This document shows, in pieces, positions 19,403 through 31,365 of a stretch of 64,000 nucleotides of DNA. A program made the translations under genes and the position numbers. Origin of the DNA: Prostheceraeus crozeri (lineage: Eukaryota > Platyhelminthes > Polycladida > Euryleptidae); the NCBI GenBank assembly GCA_907163375.1, contig CAJQUW010012959.1, positions 124,001-188,000 on the forward strand, read 5' to 3'. The notes below the pieces were generated by a model that saw only the letters and a list, made by a program, of their open reading frames with translations, searched no databases and was not told where the DNA came from. Every line of letters starts with the position of its first letter. Within the stretch, counting starts at the first letter, position 1.

Positions 19403-19632
19403 CTACAGCATCCCAGCTCTAAAAGATGCAGAAATCTGAACAAATAGAGGAATAGTATCACTTTTAGAGGACATGAAAGCATAGACTCCGAGTCAGCGTC
19501 CGAGGAATTTTGCATTTAGTGTCCGATAGAAGTGGATATTATTGGTATTCTAACCTAATGAAGATGAAATCCATGGCGATGTCAACAAGCAATGATTCTG
19601 AAATGATGATCTATGTTTTTATAACGCATAGT

Positions 19633-20146
19633 CAAGGAGGTCTAGATATCTATAATTATAGATAATGGATTGTTAACTATTATACCTTTTCCATTAATTA
19701 TTGACACAAACTGCAAAATAAATGTCACAAATGATTTCTACGGATAAACATGGTATAGTAGATGAGTAGATGTAATGCAAATGTTCTATGATAGGCCGAT
19801 ATCTTCGTGATTCCATGTTCAGTGAAGGCCGTAAACCCCAAGTTTTATAATGACCAATTTCCTATTATTTTCCATCTAGCTTATTGCGATAAGATAAAAC
19901 AAATACGTGACAAGGTTTGACAATGCATTTGTAAAATAAAGAACAGCAAGTTTTAAATCTACTAGTCAACAATGTCCTCTTTATTCAGGCACTTCTCTGT
20001 GTAAAAAAGAGAGCAATTATGCCACTGATGGCATTTAAAAGATGTGATTGATGACATTGCTTCCTCGATCTGCTGTCTAAGAATGTTCATTCGATGTCGG
20101 TTATTTATTATTATTAGCTATAATTATAGATATCTAGACCTCTTTG
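19633..20146. mobile_element. hAT-type MITE with perfect 8-bp target duplication
   Basis: 514 bp. The ends are CAAGGAGGTCTAGATATC (left) and the inverse of CAAAGAGGTCTAGATATC (right); the inverted repeats run about 29 bp, through CTATAATTATAG. The direct repeat CGCATAGT flanks both sides (19,625-19,632 and 20,147-20,154), the 8-bp duplication made by hAT transposases. There is no coding capacity inside. Confidence 0.8.
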
Positions 20147-20154
20147 CGCATAGT

Positions 20155-21332
20155 TTAGCGCAGATATCTCTGGTCTTCCAATAATCTCAGTGTATTATAT
20201 GAAGAAATGTCACACGGAAATTTTCATGAATTCCTAAATGACTAAATATCACATATACATGTACATAGTTTGAAGAGCTGGGGTTCAACGGAAAAGGTCT
20301 GTTAGTGTGTCGCTATAAGCATATAAAAGAATTACTTCATAATTTTCCGAAATAGAAGTTTGGATTGGAGACTTGTTTGTTTCTTATAATAGGATCCATC
20401 GACGAATTCCATCTTAATGGAGCGCATACTGTAATCTGCCACTGTCCATTGATGTTGATGCCGCGCTTGGTGGTATGTTATGCTACACAACCTGCAACAG
20501 CAAGATTTCACGACTTCGGTCTTGTGTATTGATTAAATGGCGCAGAATTTTCTTCAATCATTGAGCAACCCCGAAGGACATGTTTGATTCTTGAAGCTGC
20601 TATAAGTTCACTCATTCTTAGAGGAAGTTATAAAATGCACACTTTTTAGCCGACAAACTTTGAATGTCATCAGCGTTAGACGGACCATTGAACCATATGC
20701 ATTTTATCAAGCTTGAGTCATACTATCTTGAATATATGTCATGCTATATTTCAAGAATGTCGAGATTCAAAATTTTCTTGCTTTCCATGCCCGTCATTGG
20801 GATCTGAGTAGTAAATTAGAAAACAACAATTTGACACCATTGATGTAGATGTAGTGGTAGGCCATAAACAATTGATGGAATGTCACGCCGTCTCCATGCG
20901 CTAAATGATTCGAATGGAAATAAATGGATTTGGATATTTCCATGGACTTCTGCATGGATTTCTATAACATTTAGAAATCCATGGTTATTGCCTGATATAT
21001 TCCGTGTATTATGTGCATAGCAAACGGAAGCCATCACATATCACACTCCGAATTACAGGTAAAACTAATGTATGCGTTATGGTAGATATCATGCGATATT
21101 TTCAAGCATTATCCTGTTACAAACTCCGGCCTGCGGACGTCGCTTGTTATGTTGATAATGCTTTCAAATATTGTTTGATATCCTATACAGAAAGGATATC
21201 TAAGAAGTTTTGATCCAAAATTCTGACTATTAGATGATTTCTATGGAGATTTGACATAGAATGCTTCTTCCGGACAGCGATGCAGTTTTAACTCAATACA
21301 ATTTCAATGTAATTCAGCGGACAATAAGTAAA
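20155..21332. other. No gene seen
   Basis: AT-rich intergenic DNA; the short frames at 20.8-21.2 kb have no recognisable features. Confidence 0.5.
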
Positions 21333-21822
21333 GGTTATATCATGGCTAAATGTAGTTTAGTAGGTCTCAACAAGGGCAACTGCCTGTAAATATCCGGAGG
21401 GCGAAGTCCGAGGTATGTTTACATGAACAATTGCCCGAAAGTGAGGCCTGATGTGGTCTAGATTTAGATGCATCTAGATTATATCTACACCTTTTCCATG
21501 TCTATTACAGATATTTCCAAATTGAATCCAGATCTTTCCAAATGAATTTCAGATATTTCCGGATGGATTTCAGATATTTCTAATTGAATTTCAGATATCT
21601 TCAAAGTTGAGCCTGTGGTAGATATCTGAAATTCAATTAGAGAAATCTAAAATCGGTCTGGAAATGTCTAAAATTCATTTGGAAAGATCTGGATTCGATT
21701 TGGAAATATCTGCAATAGACATGGAATAGGTGTATTGTAGATCTAGATCTAGATGGTCTCAACAAGGGCAATTGCCCGAAAGTGAGGCCTGCTATGAACT
21801 AGATTTAGCCATGATATAAAAC
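21333..21822. repeat. Fold-back element with internal short repeats
   Basis: The arms start TATATCATGGCTAAAT (left) and end with its inverse, followed inward by GGTCTCAACAAGGGCAA. The centre (21,485-21,725) consists of roughly 20-bp units of the type AGATATTTCCAAATGAATTTC (one base trimmed here), arranged as two inverted blocks meeting near 21,605. The whole could fold into one long hairpin. Confidence 0.65.
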
Positions 21823-22199
21823 ATTCTGTTAAAACATTTCTTTTTGACATTAATCAACCAAGATATTTTTGATTTATAGAAATCCGAGTAAACAGATACC
21901 GGGGAATGATACAAATCTGAGTAAACAGTCCCTCTCAGGAGTTTACGTTCCATATCGCTATCACATAGATAGGAAAATTACACAATAGAGTTAAACATAC
22001 ATGGTTTAATCATGGCTTAACACCCGGCAAGTACATTTAGATATCAAATAGCTAAAATTAAAGTGCTATGACATTATGTTTAAATTGGAGACAGTATAAC
22101 ATTTACATGGGATATTGTATATGGTCAAAATGCTATGATGCTATAATGCTTCGTATCAATAATTTCGAAGGCAAGATGATAACCGGTGCAAGCCGTGAT

Positions 22200-22392
22200 G
22201 AACTACACCTTGTCCATGTCTATTTCAGATGTTTCCAAATGAATTTCAGACATTTCCAGATGAATTTCAAACATCTATCAGACGGTCAACTTTGAAGATA
22301 TCTGAAATTCAATTGGAAAAATCTGAAATTCATCTGGAAATGTCTGAAATTCATTTTGAAAGATCTGAAATAGAAATGGAAAAGGTATAGAA
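22200..22392. repeat. Second fold-back block of the same short repeat
   Basis: The units TTCAGATGTTTCCAAATGAA and their inverse mirror about 22,290. It starts ACACCTTGTCCATG and ends in the inverse-like TGGAAAAGGTATAG. Same family as 21,485-21,725, but without the outer GGTCTCAAC arms. Confidence 0.6.
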
Positions 22393-22489
22393 TTCTTGTC
22401 TCAGCTATCGCCTTTTATTGACGATAGTCAGTAGTGGGGAAAATGTCGAAATCGCGGCTGCGCAGAGGTAGGCTACGCTGTGGCTTGCT

Positions 22490-23335
22490 AAGACGGAATC
22501 CACCTTATCCCAACCTTCTGAAGTCGATAACATAAGGCGTGGTCCTGATTGGATTCCAGCTGGTGCATTCTTGGAGCCCGTCTTTAATGTAATCGCTGCA
22601 TTGGGAAGAGAGTGCCGGGAGTGGCCGATGCATACGGCTTATGTTGAGATCAGACTACTGGTGGAGGCGAACTCAAGACCAGGTGATGTAGTGATATACA
22701 CTGATGGTTCAGTCAAGCGAGGTATGCTGTCTGGTTGGGCTTTGGCGGCGTTCGTCTGTGGCAAGCTGGTACAGGAAAATTGCGGCGAGTAGTACGATCT
22801 CCAGTATGTGCATGTGCATATAAGTGAGGGCTGTGACAGAGGCTATGTACTGGCTCGAGTTGACTGCTTACGAGCATGCTGTTCTCATCACTGACTACAT
22901 GTCCACATTGGAAAAGGTCAAAGGTGGCCTTATTTACAATGACTGGAGAAGTTCCCTCGAAAAGAGCCGATTCAAAAAGATGACATGGATATTTTGTCCT
23001 GGCCATTGTAGTGTCAGGCATAGGTAGGCAGGCAGTGTCAGGCATCAGGCCATTGTAGGCAGATAAGCTTGCGGGTGCAGCTACGATTCATGGCAGTATG
23101 ACACCTGATCCAGCTACTGTCATGTCTCTCGTGCATGATGACTTGCGCGAGAATGATTCAAGTGAGGACTCCTACACTCTGGAAAGACTGGTAGACAAAG
23201 GCATTCAACGCGGTGCCGGAAGTAAGAGCGATCTATTTGAACCAGCACGACGGCGAAGAAATCACCTGTTGATGGAGACCATCAGCAGAGCGACCCTCAA
23301 GTCGGACGGAGCAGATATGGGTTCATCCTGACTGC
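22490..23335 (+). mobile_element. 3' end of a LINE with RNase H domain
   Basis: Pieces in order: GPDWIPAGAFLEPVF, then an RNase H domain with VVIYTDGSVKRG (first Asp), a Glu in AVTEAMYWLEL, LITDYMSTLEKV (Asp) and WIFCPGHCSVRHR, then DKLAGAATIHGSMTPDPAT, SEDSYTLERLVDKGIQRG and HLLMETISRATL. This order is the C-terminus of RNase H-bearing LINEs (I superfamily by inference). It is 5' truncated: no reverse transcriptase precedes it. At least three frame changes or stops separate the pieces. Confidence 0.7.
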
Positions 23336-23349
23336 GATGATGTCGAATC

Positions 23350-24575
23350 TCCGCCTATGTAGCCAAGGTAGGTAGTCAGCAGTGGAATCAGTTTACTGGT
23401 TTGCAGAACAGTGATTTATCTTACTTAGACGATTAACTGTGAGGGGATGAAGTTGAATTATATCTCAATGTTGCTGAACTTTCAGATCTTGATCATGTAA
23501 GGACGCAGTCACTCGATAATTTGGAGAAGGAGGAAGTCCCATTCAACGAAGACGCGAACAACAGCATATACGTCAAGATTCAAGGACTTCCTGAGTTCAA
23601 AAGGTCTTCCAAATACTATTGAAAGCATACCAGTGCGTTTTCTGAGTCAGTGCTTACAACTTTTTTATTCGTCATTAAGAAAAGATGATGGATTCCTTTA
23701 TGCACCAGCAACTCTTGTTTTGATTAGAGCAGCAGTAAATCGATATTTGACTTCAGCACCCTGGAATGAGACAGATAGATCTAAAGACTGATCGAGAATT
23801 CAAGCCTGATGACAACATGCTGACTGCTATGGCTAGCAAATATCTCCAGCATCGTCTAAAGATAGGATCTACAAGGCTATATCAAACAAGGACCTGGAAA
23901 CCGTGGCTCTCTATTTTGATCGATCACATGGAAAAAAATTACAAGAAGAAGTGTTCTTCAAAATACTCTATCACAAGGGTTATCGTGGCAGAGAATGGAT
24001 CAGAAAGTTAATGGTTTCTGACTTTAAGATTTACACCGATGACTATGGTGTAGAATATGCAGATCTTGACACACCAACTTTCTCAGAGACAACTAAGGGT
24101 TCAGTCGAAGAAAAGCAATATTCCAACTGTAAGCAAAGTCGCATATATTTGACTGGTCGAGCGAGTCAGTGTTGCCAAGTCGAAGCTATTAAAATGTAGG
24201 CCTCTATCGGAATTTCCGCCAAATGTTGATGCGCTTCTCCCATTACCAAAGAGAAATGGTAGATGCACCGATGAATTTTGGCTCTCCGGAGTACAAGCAT
24301 TGGGAAAGAACAAGCTGAGGTCAGTGATGAATGTAAACTCTGTTGATGCGAACCTGTCAGCCCATTATGTGCGAGCCACATGCGTCACCCAAATTATCAA
24401 ATAATAGATTTTCTGTATCCGATATTCAGGCTGTCACTGGCCGTAAGAGAGCCAATCGTCTTCAAAGATATATTAAACAAATAGACTTAGAGAAAAACGC
24501 GTTATCATGCAGTTTGAATGAATGTGGTACGCATACTAAAACCGAACAAGTCGAGCAAATTAACCAAAACATAAG
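23350..24575 (+). pseudogene. Broken Crypton-type tyrosine recombinase (DUF3504-like)
   Basis: Fragments in order: LRKDDGFLYAPATLVLIRAAVNRYLTSAPW (DNA-binding part, shown in part), EFKPDDNMLTAMA, YHKGYRGREWIRKL (first catalytic Arg region), CTDEFWLSGVQALGKNKL, VRATCVTQIIK and FSVSDIQAVTGRKRANRLQRYIK (last part shown in part). The last two correspond to the RxxH/TGH...Y active-site region. The match is to the DUF3504-type recombinases derived from Cryptons. Several frame changes and stops show that it is dead. It is a different subfamily from the copy at 3-449. Confidence 0.7.
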
Positions 24576-25434
24576 TATCTCAAAAAAAGGAACTTCAAGA
24601 ATCATCAGACCGTTATTTTATCAACTGCTTGTTTTCCAACTGCAAAATTTCAATAATTAATAGCGTCAGAGGATAGCCTATCTGCATTATCTGTCCGATA
24701 AAACTATATCAATATTCCAGCTATAATTCATCCAAAGGTAGTGAGTGACTCGAAGTATGTCAAAAATGACAGAATTTGGTTGAATATGACATAGAACATT
24801 ACAATTCAAATTCCTAGCAGTGGAAGTTTCATATCACATTGATCAAAACTTTCCTGACTACAGGCTGCATTCAGCAGTGGTTTAGTCAACATAAATGTAC
24901 AAACTGCACATGTAAATAGGGAAAGCAACGCAACTCTATAAAGTGAACAGAATGGCTATCAAAAGTGAATGGGAGTTCTCATGCTTTCATTCGGCTTGCT
25001 TATTTATACCTTCTCATTATAATAGCCACTGATACTGGGCTTTAATTGCAATAATCTGACGGCTGGAAAACCTGAGCTTTAACATATATCATATCACCTT
25101 ATGTACTATAAAGCAAGTAACAGCTAGAACAGTACATTGCAATTAGAAAAACAGTTTGTCTTTATTATAACAGTATAAGGCACCTACCAGTTCTCATATT
25201 CTAAATGAAATTAGAATATAGTTATTACAAGATGAAGTAACGGTAAAAAGATGTACAAGAATTGTACAAGATGTACAACGTCTGTTGAATAATGTTTTAC
25301 AGTCCATAGAGTAAGTATATTAGGCAGAGTGGCAACTCCGCATTTATTAAATCCCCAATGTGCATACACTTTCGATTTTGTTAAATGAACTCGTGGGGGA
25401 TGTAGGTGGTATCTTGTTACCAAATGTGAGACAT
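24576..25434. other. No gene seen
   Basis: AT-rich DNA between the Crypton relic and the duplicated flank of the nested insertion. Confidence 0.5.
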
Positions 25435-25548
25435 GCAAATTTTTGTAGTTTTGAAGAAATTTCAACAGAATTGACTGATCATGATGGTAATGCAGAAGAA
25501 ATGATATTTACAGATCATGGGTGTCATGACATCCTTGGAGAGGCAATA
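25435..25548 (+). repeat. Left flank of the nested insertion, copy of 62.7-62.8 kb
   Basis: Matches the inverse of about 62,705-62,830 (shared TGCAAATTTTTG, TGATCATGA, GTAATGCAGAAG, CCTTGGAGAGG). In that copy the sequence continues directly into what here lies at 57,490. Confidence 0.75.
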
Positions 25549-25825
25549 GTTGAGTTCATGTCCGGTGTAAGTGTAAGTGTCAGAGTTTACTCCGGAGTTA
25601 ACTCCGGGGTAAGTGTAAACTTAACACCGGACATGAACTCGGGTTGAGTTTACACTTACCCTGGAGTTAACCCCGGAGTAAACTCTCGGTGTAGAGTTAA
25701 CTCCGGTGTAAGTGTAAGTGTAACCCTAACACCGAACATTAACTCAGGTCGAGTAAACACCTACACCGGAGTTAACTATAGAGTTAACCCCGGAGTAAAC
25801 TCCCGGTGTAGAGTTAACCTGAACT
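25549..25825. repeat. Left satellite-like end (GAGTTAACTCCGG repeats)
   Basis: Short palindromic units built from GAGTTAACTCCGGAGTTTAC and GTAAGTGTAAGTGTAA (trimmed), in both orientations. A further GAGTTCATGTCCGGTGTAA box stands alone at about 26,016. The mirror block is at 57,325-57,489. Confidence 0.75.
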
Positions 25826-26240
25826 AAACGAATCGAGCTCTTTTTCAAATGCAAAGTATGCGATAGCAGCTGAATTTCACAACGGGATAAAAGTCTTAAA
25901 ATTTAAGTCATTTACCGAATTATATGAAAATGCATCATTCCAGCATCAAATCCTACTGCTACATAGATTACTCGGACCATGCGAAAGTTGACCACCTAGA
26001 GGATAACTCCTTGTCGAGTTCATGTCCGGTGTAAAGTGTTAAGTTCTGCATATTGATGAAATTTTTCCATTGGTTGCACAACAAAGATGTATGTCAACAT
26101 AATGAAATCATAAAGCGCTATCAGATCATATTTCACAACCACCAAAATATCATTGAATATTGCTTTCTTCATGAAAATTCTGCACGGTGAATAAATAAAT
26201 TGCGATTTTCGCTCCTGTTCGGTGGAAAGAACTCTCAATG
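25826..26240. other. Inner left shoulder of the outer insertion, no gene seen
   Basis: No recognised gene; likely the outer element's own DNA. Confidence 0.4.
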
Positions 26241-26244
26241 ATAA

Positions 26245-26970
26245 AGAATATGTGTTCAATCAGTCACGTGGTTACAATCTGAAACGAAGAAAAGGTTATT
26301 TGAATACTACGTATAAACAATTAAACAATAGGTAATGTTAGTTAAATATCTTTAAGAAATAAGAGCTACCATTATAACCTAATGTTCGGTTAAGCAATGG
26401 ATTGCTACTAAAAAATTTTATAGATTCAACAATACTAATCTCAAAGTCCGAGTTTCCACGGTAAATGATTTTAAAGCAATCATTGTAGTTACGAAAACAA
26501 TGGTTACATTGTTCTATGTGTTTTGCAATGGCACTATTGCCACTTTAGTGTTCAAGTTTACGTTGATGCAGACGTCTTTTGGTTTTGCCAATATATTGGC
26601 AATCAGGATCAACCTGACATTGAAAGCAATAGACAAGACGCGATTGCATGCTTGGACCTAACTTACTTTTAAGGGAGAAATATCTTCCAGTTTTGAACGA
26701 GGTCATAACAACCTTGCATTCCAAGTTAAGTTTACGAAATATTTTTACTAACTTATTACTAAATTTCTGTGATGCATAACCCACGAAGGGGATTTTGATT
26801 ATTTTATTGAAGTCATTATCAATTGTTACGCGTGGAGAATTGTTTAATTTACGACCTATAAATTTGTTAATTGTTGATTGAATTAATTGCAATGGATAGC
26901 CATTTCTACTTAAGATATTGGCAATTTTACTATATTCATTATGGAATAGATTCCAATTGGTGGATACATT
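26245..26970 (-). pseudogene. Penelope-like element B: GIY-YIG endonuclease fragment
   Basis: On the minus strand: NILSRNGYP, then IKIPFVGYASQKFSNKLVK, SFKTGRYFSLKSKL, VYCFQCQVDPDCQYIGKTKR and a tail with IAKHIEQCNHCFRNYN. This is the linker and GIY-YIG nuclease of Penelope-like retroelements, including the YIG of CQYIGKT. The 3' part (26,245-26,525) recurs in inverse orientation at 54,684-54,935. It lacks a reverse transcriptase. Confidence 0.75.
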
Positions 26971-28012
26971 GTAAGCACGATGGACCGAAGTACGAAGAAA
27001 AAGTATTTAAGGACTTATTAAAATTTGCCACGTCTGGTTGTCTGGGTGTATGTGAGAATGCGACGTCACTAGGTCTGGTCGTACCAAAGAAGCATCTTCG
27101 ATACGTAGATGACTGTTTGGATGTAGTGGAGGGCAATGGGGAAGACATAGAAGAGTTGGTAGAATTTATGAATTCGGTTCATCCCGATATAAAATTCACG
27201 TACGAAACGGAAAACGAGAATACAAGGAGTTTGGCAGTTTTTCTTGGATGTAGAGCTAGAGAGAAAAGAAAAAAGAATTATTACCAAGGTCTACAGAAAG
27301 AAAACACACACGGATTTATATATTAATGAAAGATCGAATCACAGCGAACGGGTCAAGTCGGGAGTTTTGAAAGGGTTGATAAGACGAGCGATGAAGGTAT
27401 GTGACGGAGACAATAGAGAGGAGGAATTTGAACATCTGAAGTGGGCTTTTCGGCAGAATGGTTACAACAGGGGTTTCATAGAGAGATGCTTTCGATCAGT
27501 CAGGAGGGAGAAAATACATGTAGATGTGAAAGATGATGATTGGGAAGGAGTAGTCTTTTTACCATACCAAAAGAATTTGTCTGAGAGAATTTACAACATT
27601 ATGAGAAGGCACAAGATAAAAGTGTTCGAGAAGAATTCCGGTTCTGTCGGAAAAGGACTCATAAGAAAGAGGGAGGCAATGGAAAGGAAAGAGATAATTT
27701 ACAGTATTCCATGCTCAGATTGTGACAAAGTTTACATCGGAGAGACAAAACGAGGTCTGTGGCCTGTCCCACAATACAACAAGTAACAAGAAACTAGTAA
27801 AATTTGTTGACTTGTTGAAAATTAGGGTTTCACAATTAATACGCAACAAACAACTAGCAACAAGAAAAAATCGACTTTTTACAAGTCTTTGTATTCCACA
27901 ATCACTGTGACAACAAGTTGACGAATCGATACTATTGAAATTTCGTATGAATTAATTGCAACCAGTTAACAAGTCTCATTTGACCCATGACAAGTTATCT
28001 GACTAGAGAAAA

Positions 28013-28430
28013 ATGGAATATTTTGACTCTGACAGCGATTCAGATATTGAATTCCTTGATCTATCCCATACTCGGATATCACGCAGGAAGATTTTCCGTC
28101 CAAGAATAAACATGGGTCTGACTGACTTCGAATTTCGATTTCGACTTACAAGTACCCAATTCGAAGAAGTGTTATCATTTATCAAAGGAAACGTGGAACA
28201 CAACAGTGGAAAAAGTGCAGCCTTGTCCGCTCGTGAAAAGCTATTAATGACACTCCGATTCTTATCGACTGGAGTCTTTTATAGCCTTATTGGGGATTCA
28301 CATGGAGTATCAAAATCAACAGTCGGTCGATGCGCTCAACGTTGCGTGAGTGCTATCAATGATCGTCTACTTCATTCACAAATAAAATTTCCAGAAGATC
28401 AAGAAATTCCTTTGAAATTCCACGACATGG
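28013..28430 (+). pseudogene. Harbinger nuclease, first segment
   Basis: Starts at ATG 28,013 with an acidic N-terminus (MEYFDSDSDSDIEFLD). It includes LTSTQFEEVLSFI, ALSAREKLLMTLRFLSTG and HGVSKSTVGRCAQRCVSAI, the helix-turn-helix region before the DDE core of PIF/Harbinger nucleases. The frame runs unbroken into the hAT insertion point in KFHDM. Confidence 0.85.
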
Positions 28431-30929
28431 TAGGGTGCGGCGATGTTTTATTTTCCCCAACGATCGATTTAATTTCGATTTTTCAGAAAAATTTCGATTT
28501 TTTTCCGATTTCGATTTTTTTGTAAACCAAAAAAGAAATCATTTCAAAACAGTCTGAGCTTTATTTTCTAATTACGTGTAAGTGAGCATCGATACATGCA
28601 TGACAAACGTCTCAAAATATCGGTCAATACTGAATCATATGAAAGCATATTGTGAAGTATAATTAGAAAAACCGCATTACCCCCTACTCATTCAAAAGTT
28701 TACTGTTGCGTCTGATTTAGATCAGTTGCCGCTGCCACTCCATCATAGCTCGGTCTTTGATGTTTTTGCTATCTGATTCCACCGGAGATCTAATTTTCAT
28801 CTGCGACCACAAGGAAACACGTTGTCGTTTCTCATCAGACTTTTCTTGGCTCACTCCTGCAGTAATCACCTTCTCTTCTGTGTGAGATTATTTCTGCATT
28901 AAGTCGACAATACGCGCGACGATAATGTTCTTCGCAACATCAACTTGTGTGGAAGAGAGAATACGTAGAAATCGTGGATCGATCGCTGATGGACTTGTTC
29001 AATTCTGGATTTCATCGAGTTCAATATTGTGACTTTGAATGAAGTCAAGGCGGTGGGGACGTCGATAGATCCAATGAGTTCAGTCAGGGTTGACAGTAGA
29101 GGCAGGATAAGATTGATCGAAGGAGACAGTTCACAACACAAGTCACGAGTAACTTCCTCGAATGGTGCCAACAATGATGTCAAGGTTTCGAGTAATTCCC
29201 ACTCATTGTTTTGGAGAATCGGTGGAGGATTGCGTGAATTCCGAATTTCGAGCAATGAGCGATTGATTTCTTGACGATTTTCTATCATCACTGACCAAGT
29301 ATAGAAAGATGAGTTCCATCGTGTTGGAACATCTTGCGGAATTCTTTGAACCGATTTTCCAGATTCTTGCTGCAGATTATTTAGAAGTCGAACTCCAGGA
29401 TTGCAACGATGGAAGAAGCCAGCCATCGCTCGACAAGATTTCCGAAGATCATTAGCTGCCTCACAGGCTGTGAAGGAGTCTTCAGTACACAATTGTAGTG
29501 TGTGAGCCATGCAAGGCATCCAAGGAATTCCAGTCAATTCAATACCTCGTCGAACATTGCCAGCGTTGTCGGTCACTCCAGCTTCGAATATCTGATCATT
29601 AACATCGATGGACATTTCTTCCATTAATGACAAATCTTTAATTAATGGAAATTTTCTTCCACGCAGACACTGTGATATCGTTTCTCCAGTATGGTCTCTA
29701 TCCGACGAATTGAAAGGTTCAACTCCGATGCAATAGGAATGTAGCCGGTAGTCGGCGTCAATAGAAGATGCAGTCAGTTCTAAGAAACTCTCATGATTCT
29801 TGGCGTCGTAGAAATCGAGAGTTATTGCGTATGACGGGAAATCATTCTCTTGGAAAAAGTTCTGCATTTTCACATCGATTTCTCGTTCCAACGTCGGAGG
29901 CACAGTGCACTGCATTTTGGTCTCACTAGGAATGTCATATCTGTCGTTCAAGCATTCGACAAACTTGCGAAAATGTTCATTTTCGACGAAACGAATATAT
30001 AGACATCCCTCAGCGATATAGTTTGAGCAAGTAGACGATCGAGCTTTAGAGCTTTGGCACTACCATGTGGATACTTGTGATGAACAACAAAGGAAGTTTC
30101 GATGGTTGATTGATGAGATGGATAAGGATTTCTTTTCACCGCCTTCTTTGCTTTCTCCTCTGATCGGAGTAGATTTTCGGATGATTGTCTTTCAAATGTC
30201 TGAACATATTGGTAGTCAATCCATCCTTCACCTTTACACTCGGATTCCTACAGCCACCTGTGAGACATTTCGCTGACGTCTTGCAATTGTCTAAAGTAAA
30301 ATAACGATGTATTTGTGATTTCTGTTTCGTGGACATAACGACGGTAGGGGGAGCGTAGAATGCCGAAATTGACTACAGCATAGCCCTCTCGATCGAAGGC
30401 GATCATGATAACAATGTCTAACTTTAAACCAATCAGCGTCCCAACGAGTTTCGTCACCTGCTGCTCACCTTAAATCAACTATTTTTATAGTGATCTATCA
30501 ACTAAGAAATAGTGCACGGAGTCAAGGACAATGCCAACGCCGCTGACTCGTAGCTTCAACCACAGAATTGACTTCAACTGACATCACAGATCAGTAACAC
30601 AATAGACTGCCTGAGCCGATTCTGGCTGATAGCAGTAGCAGTCTAGCACAGCAACTTGTTTGATGATCAAGTAACCATCCTACATGTAGCTAGCTGGGAG
30701 GAATCACAGATATTTTCAATTAAGAAATCGTTCTCGTGTATTGTGCATGAAATGAATTGGGTTTAACCACTTCCCATACCTGTATTGACCTGAATTGGGA
30801 AATGTAGCATTTATTTATCAAAACGAAAAAATCGAACTGAAAATCGCGATCTCTTTTGATTACCGATCGATTTTCGATTTTTCAACTCCGATCGATTTTT
30901 TCCCGATCGATTTAAATCGCCGCACCCTA
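28431..30929. mobile_element. hAT transposon inserted in the Harbinger nuclease
   Basis: 2,499 bp. Ends: TAGGGTGCGGCGAT and its inverse ATCGCCGCACCCTA (a few bases differ inward). Perfect 8-bp duplication CGACATGG (28,423-28,430 and 30,930-30,937). AT-rich subterminal stretches with repeated TCGATTTTTC flank the gene. One minus-strand transposase gene, broken. Confidence 0.93.
28899..30336 (-). pseudogene. hAT (ZBED-type) transposase, broken
   Basis: The N-terminus (30,336-30,139) is a BED zinc finger: KCLTGGCRNPS ... MFRHLKDNH. A middle stretch in another frame has LDRLLAQTISL. The long frame 29,951-28,899 carries GVTDNAGNVRRGIELTGIPW (the DNA/Asp segment), CMAHTLQLCTEDSF and DVPTRWNSSFYTW, standard hAT catalytic-domain blocks. 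At least two frame changes lie in the N-terminal third, and the C-terminal hATC dimerisation domain is absent, so the protein is not functional. Confidence 0.85.
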
Positions 30930-30937
30930 CGACATGG

Positions 30938-31365
30938 CTAACATGCCATCTGTTGCTGGGTGCTTGGATGGGACCCATGTTTACATTGATGCTACTTATA
31001 CTGATATACTGATTATACTACTTATACCGCAGTACATCAATCGACATGGAACGCATTCGAAAATTGCTATGTGTGGTTGTGGAACTGACTGTCGATTCTA
31101 TTACGTCAGTGCAAAGTGGCCAGGATCGGTCAATGATACTCGCATTCTCAAGAAAAGTACGCTTTGTAGGAAATTTGATGGAGGTTGGCGACCATTTCCC
31201 AATGCAATAATTCTTTGGGATTCCGCTTACCCATTAAAGGAGTGGTTAATTCCGCCAGTGAGACATCCGTAGACCCAACCTGAGGAGAGATTCAACATCC
31301 CTCACAAGCGAACGAGACGGATAATAGAGAACGCATTTGGAGCTTTAAAACAGCGTTTCTCATGT
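30938..31365 (+). pseudogene. Harbinger nuclease, middle segment (DDE core)
   Basis: Continues the nuclease after the hAT element. VAGCLDGTHVYID gives the first Asp, AKWPGSVNDTRIL the second, and RRIIENAFGALKQRF the Glu. There is one in-frame stop (TAG) after PPVRHP and a short duplication around TDILIILLIP. The segment ends at the element 2 insertion within RFSC. Confidence 0.85.
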
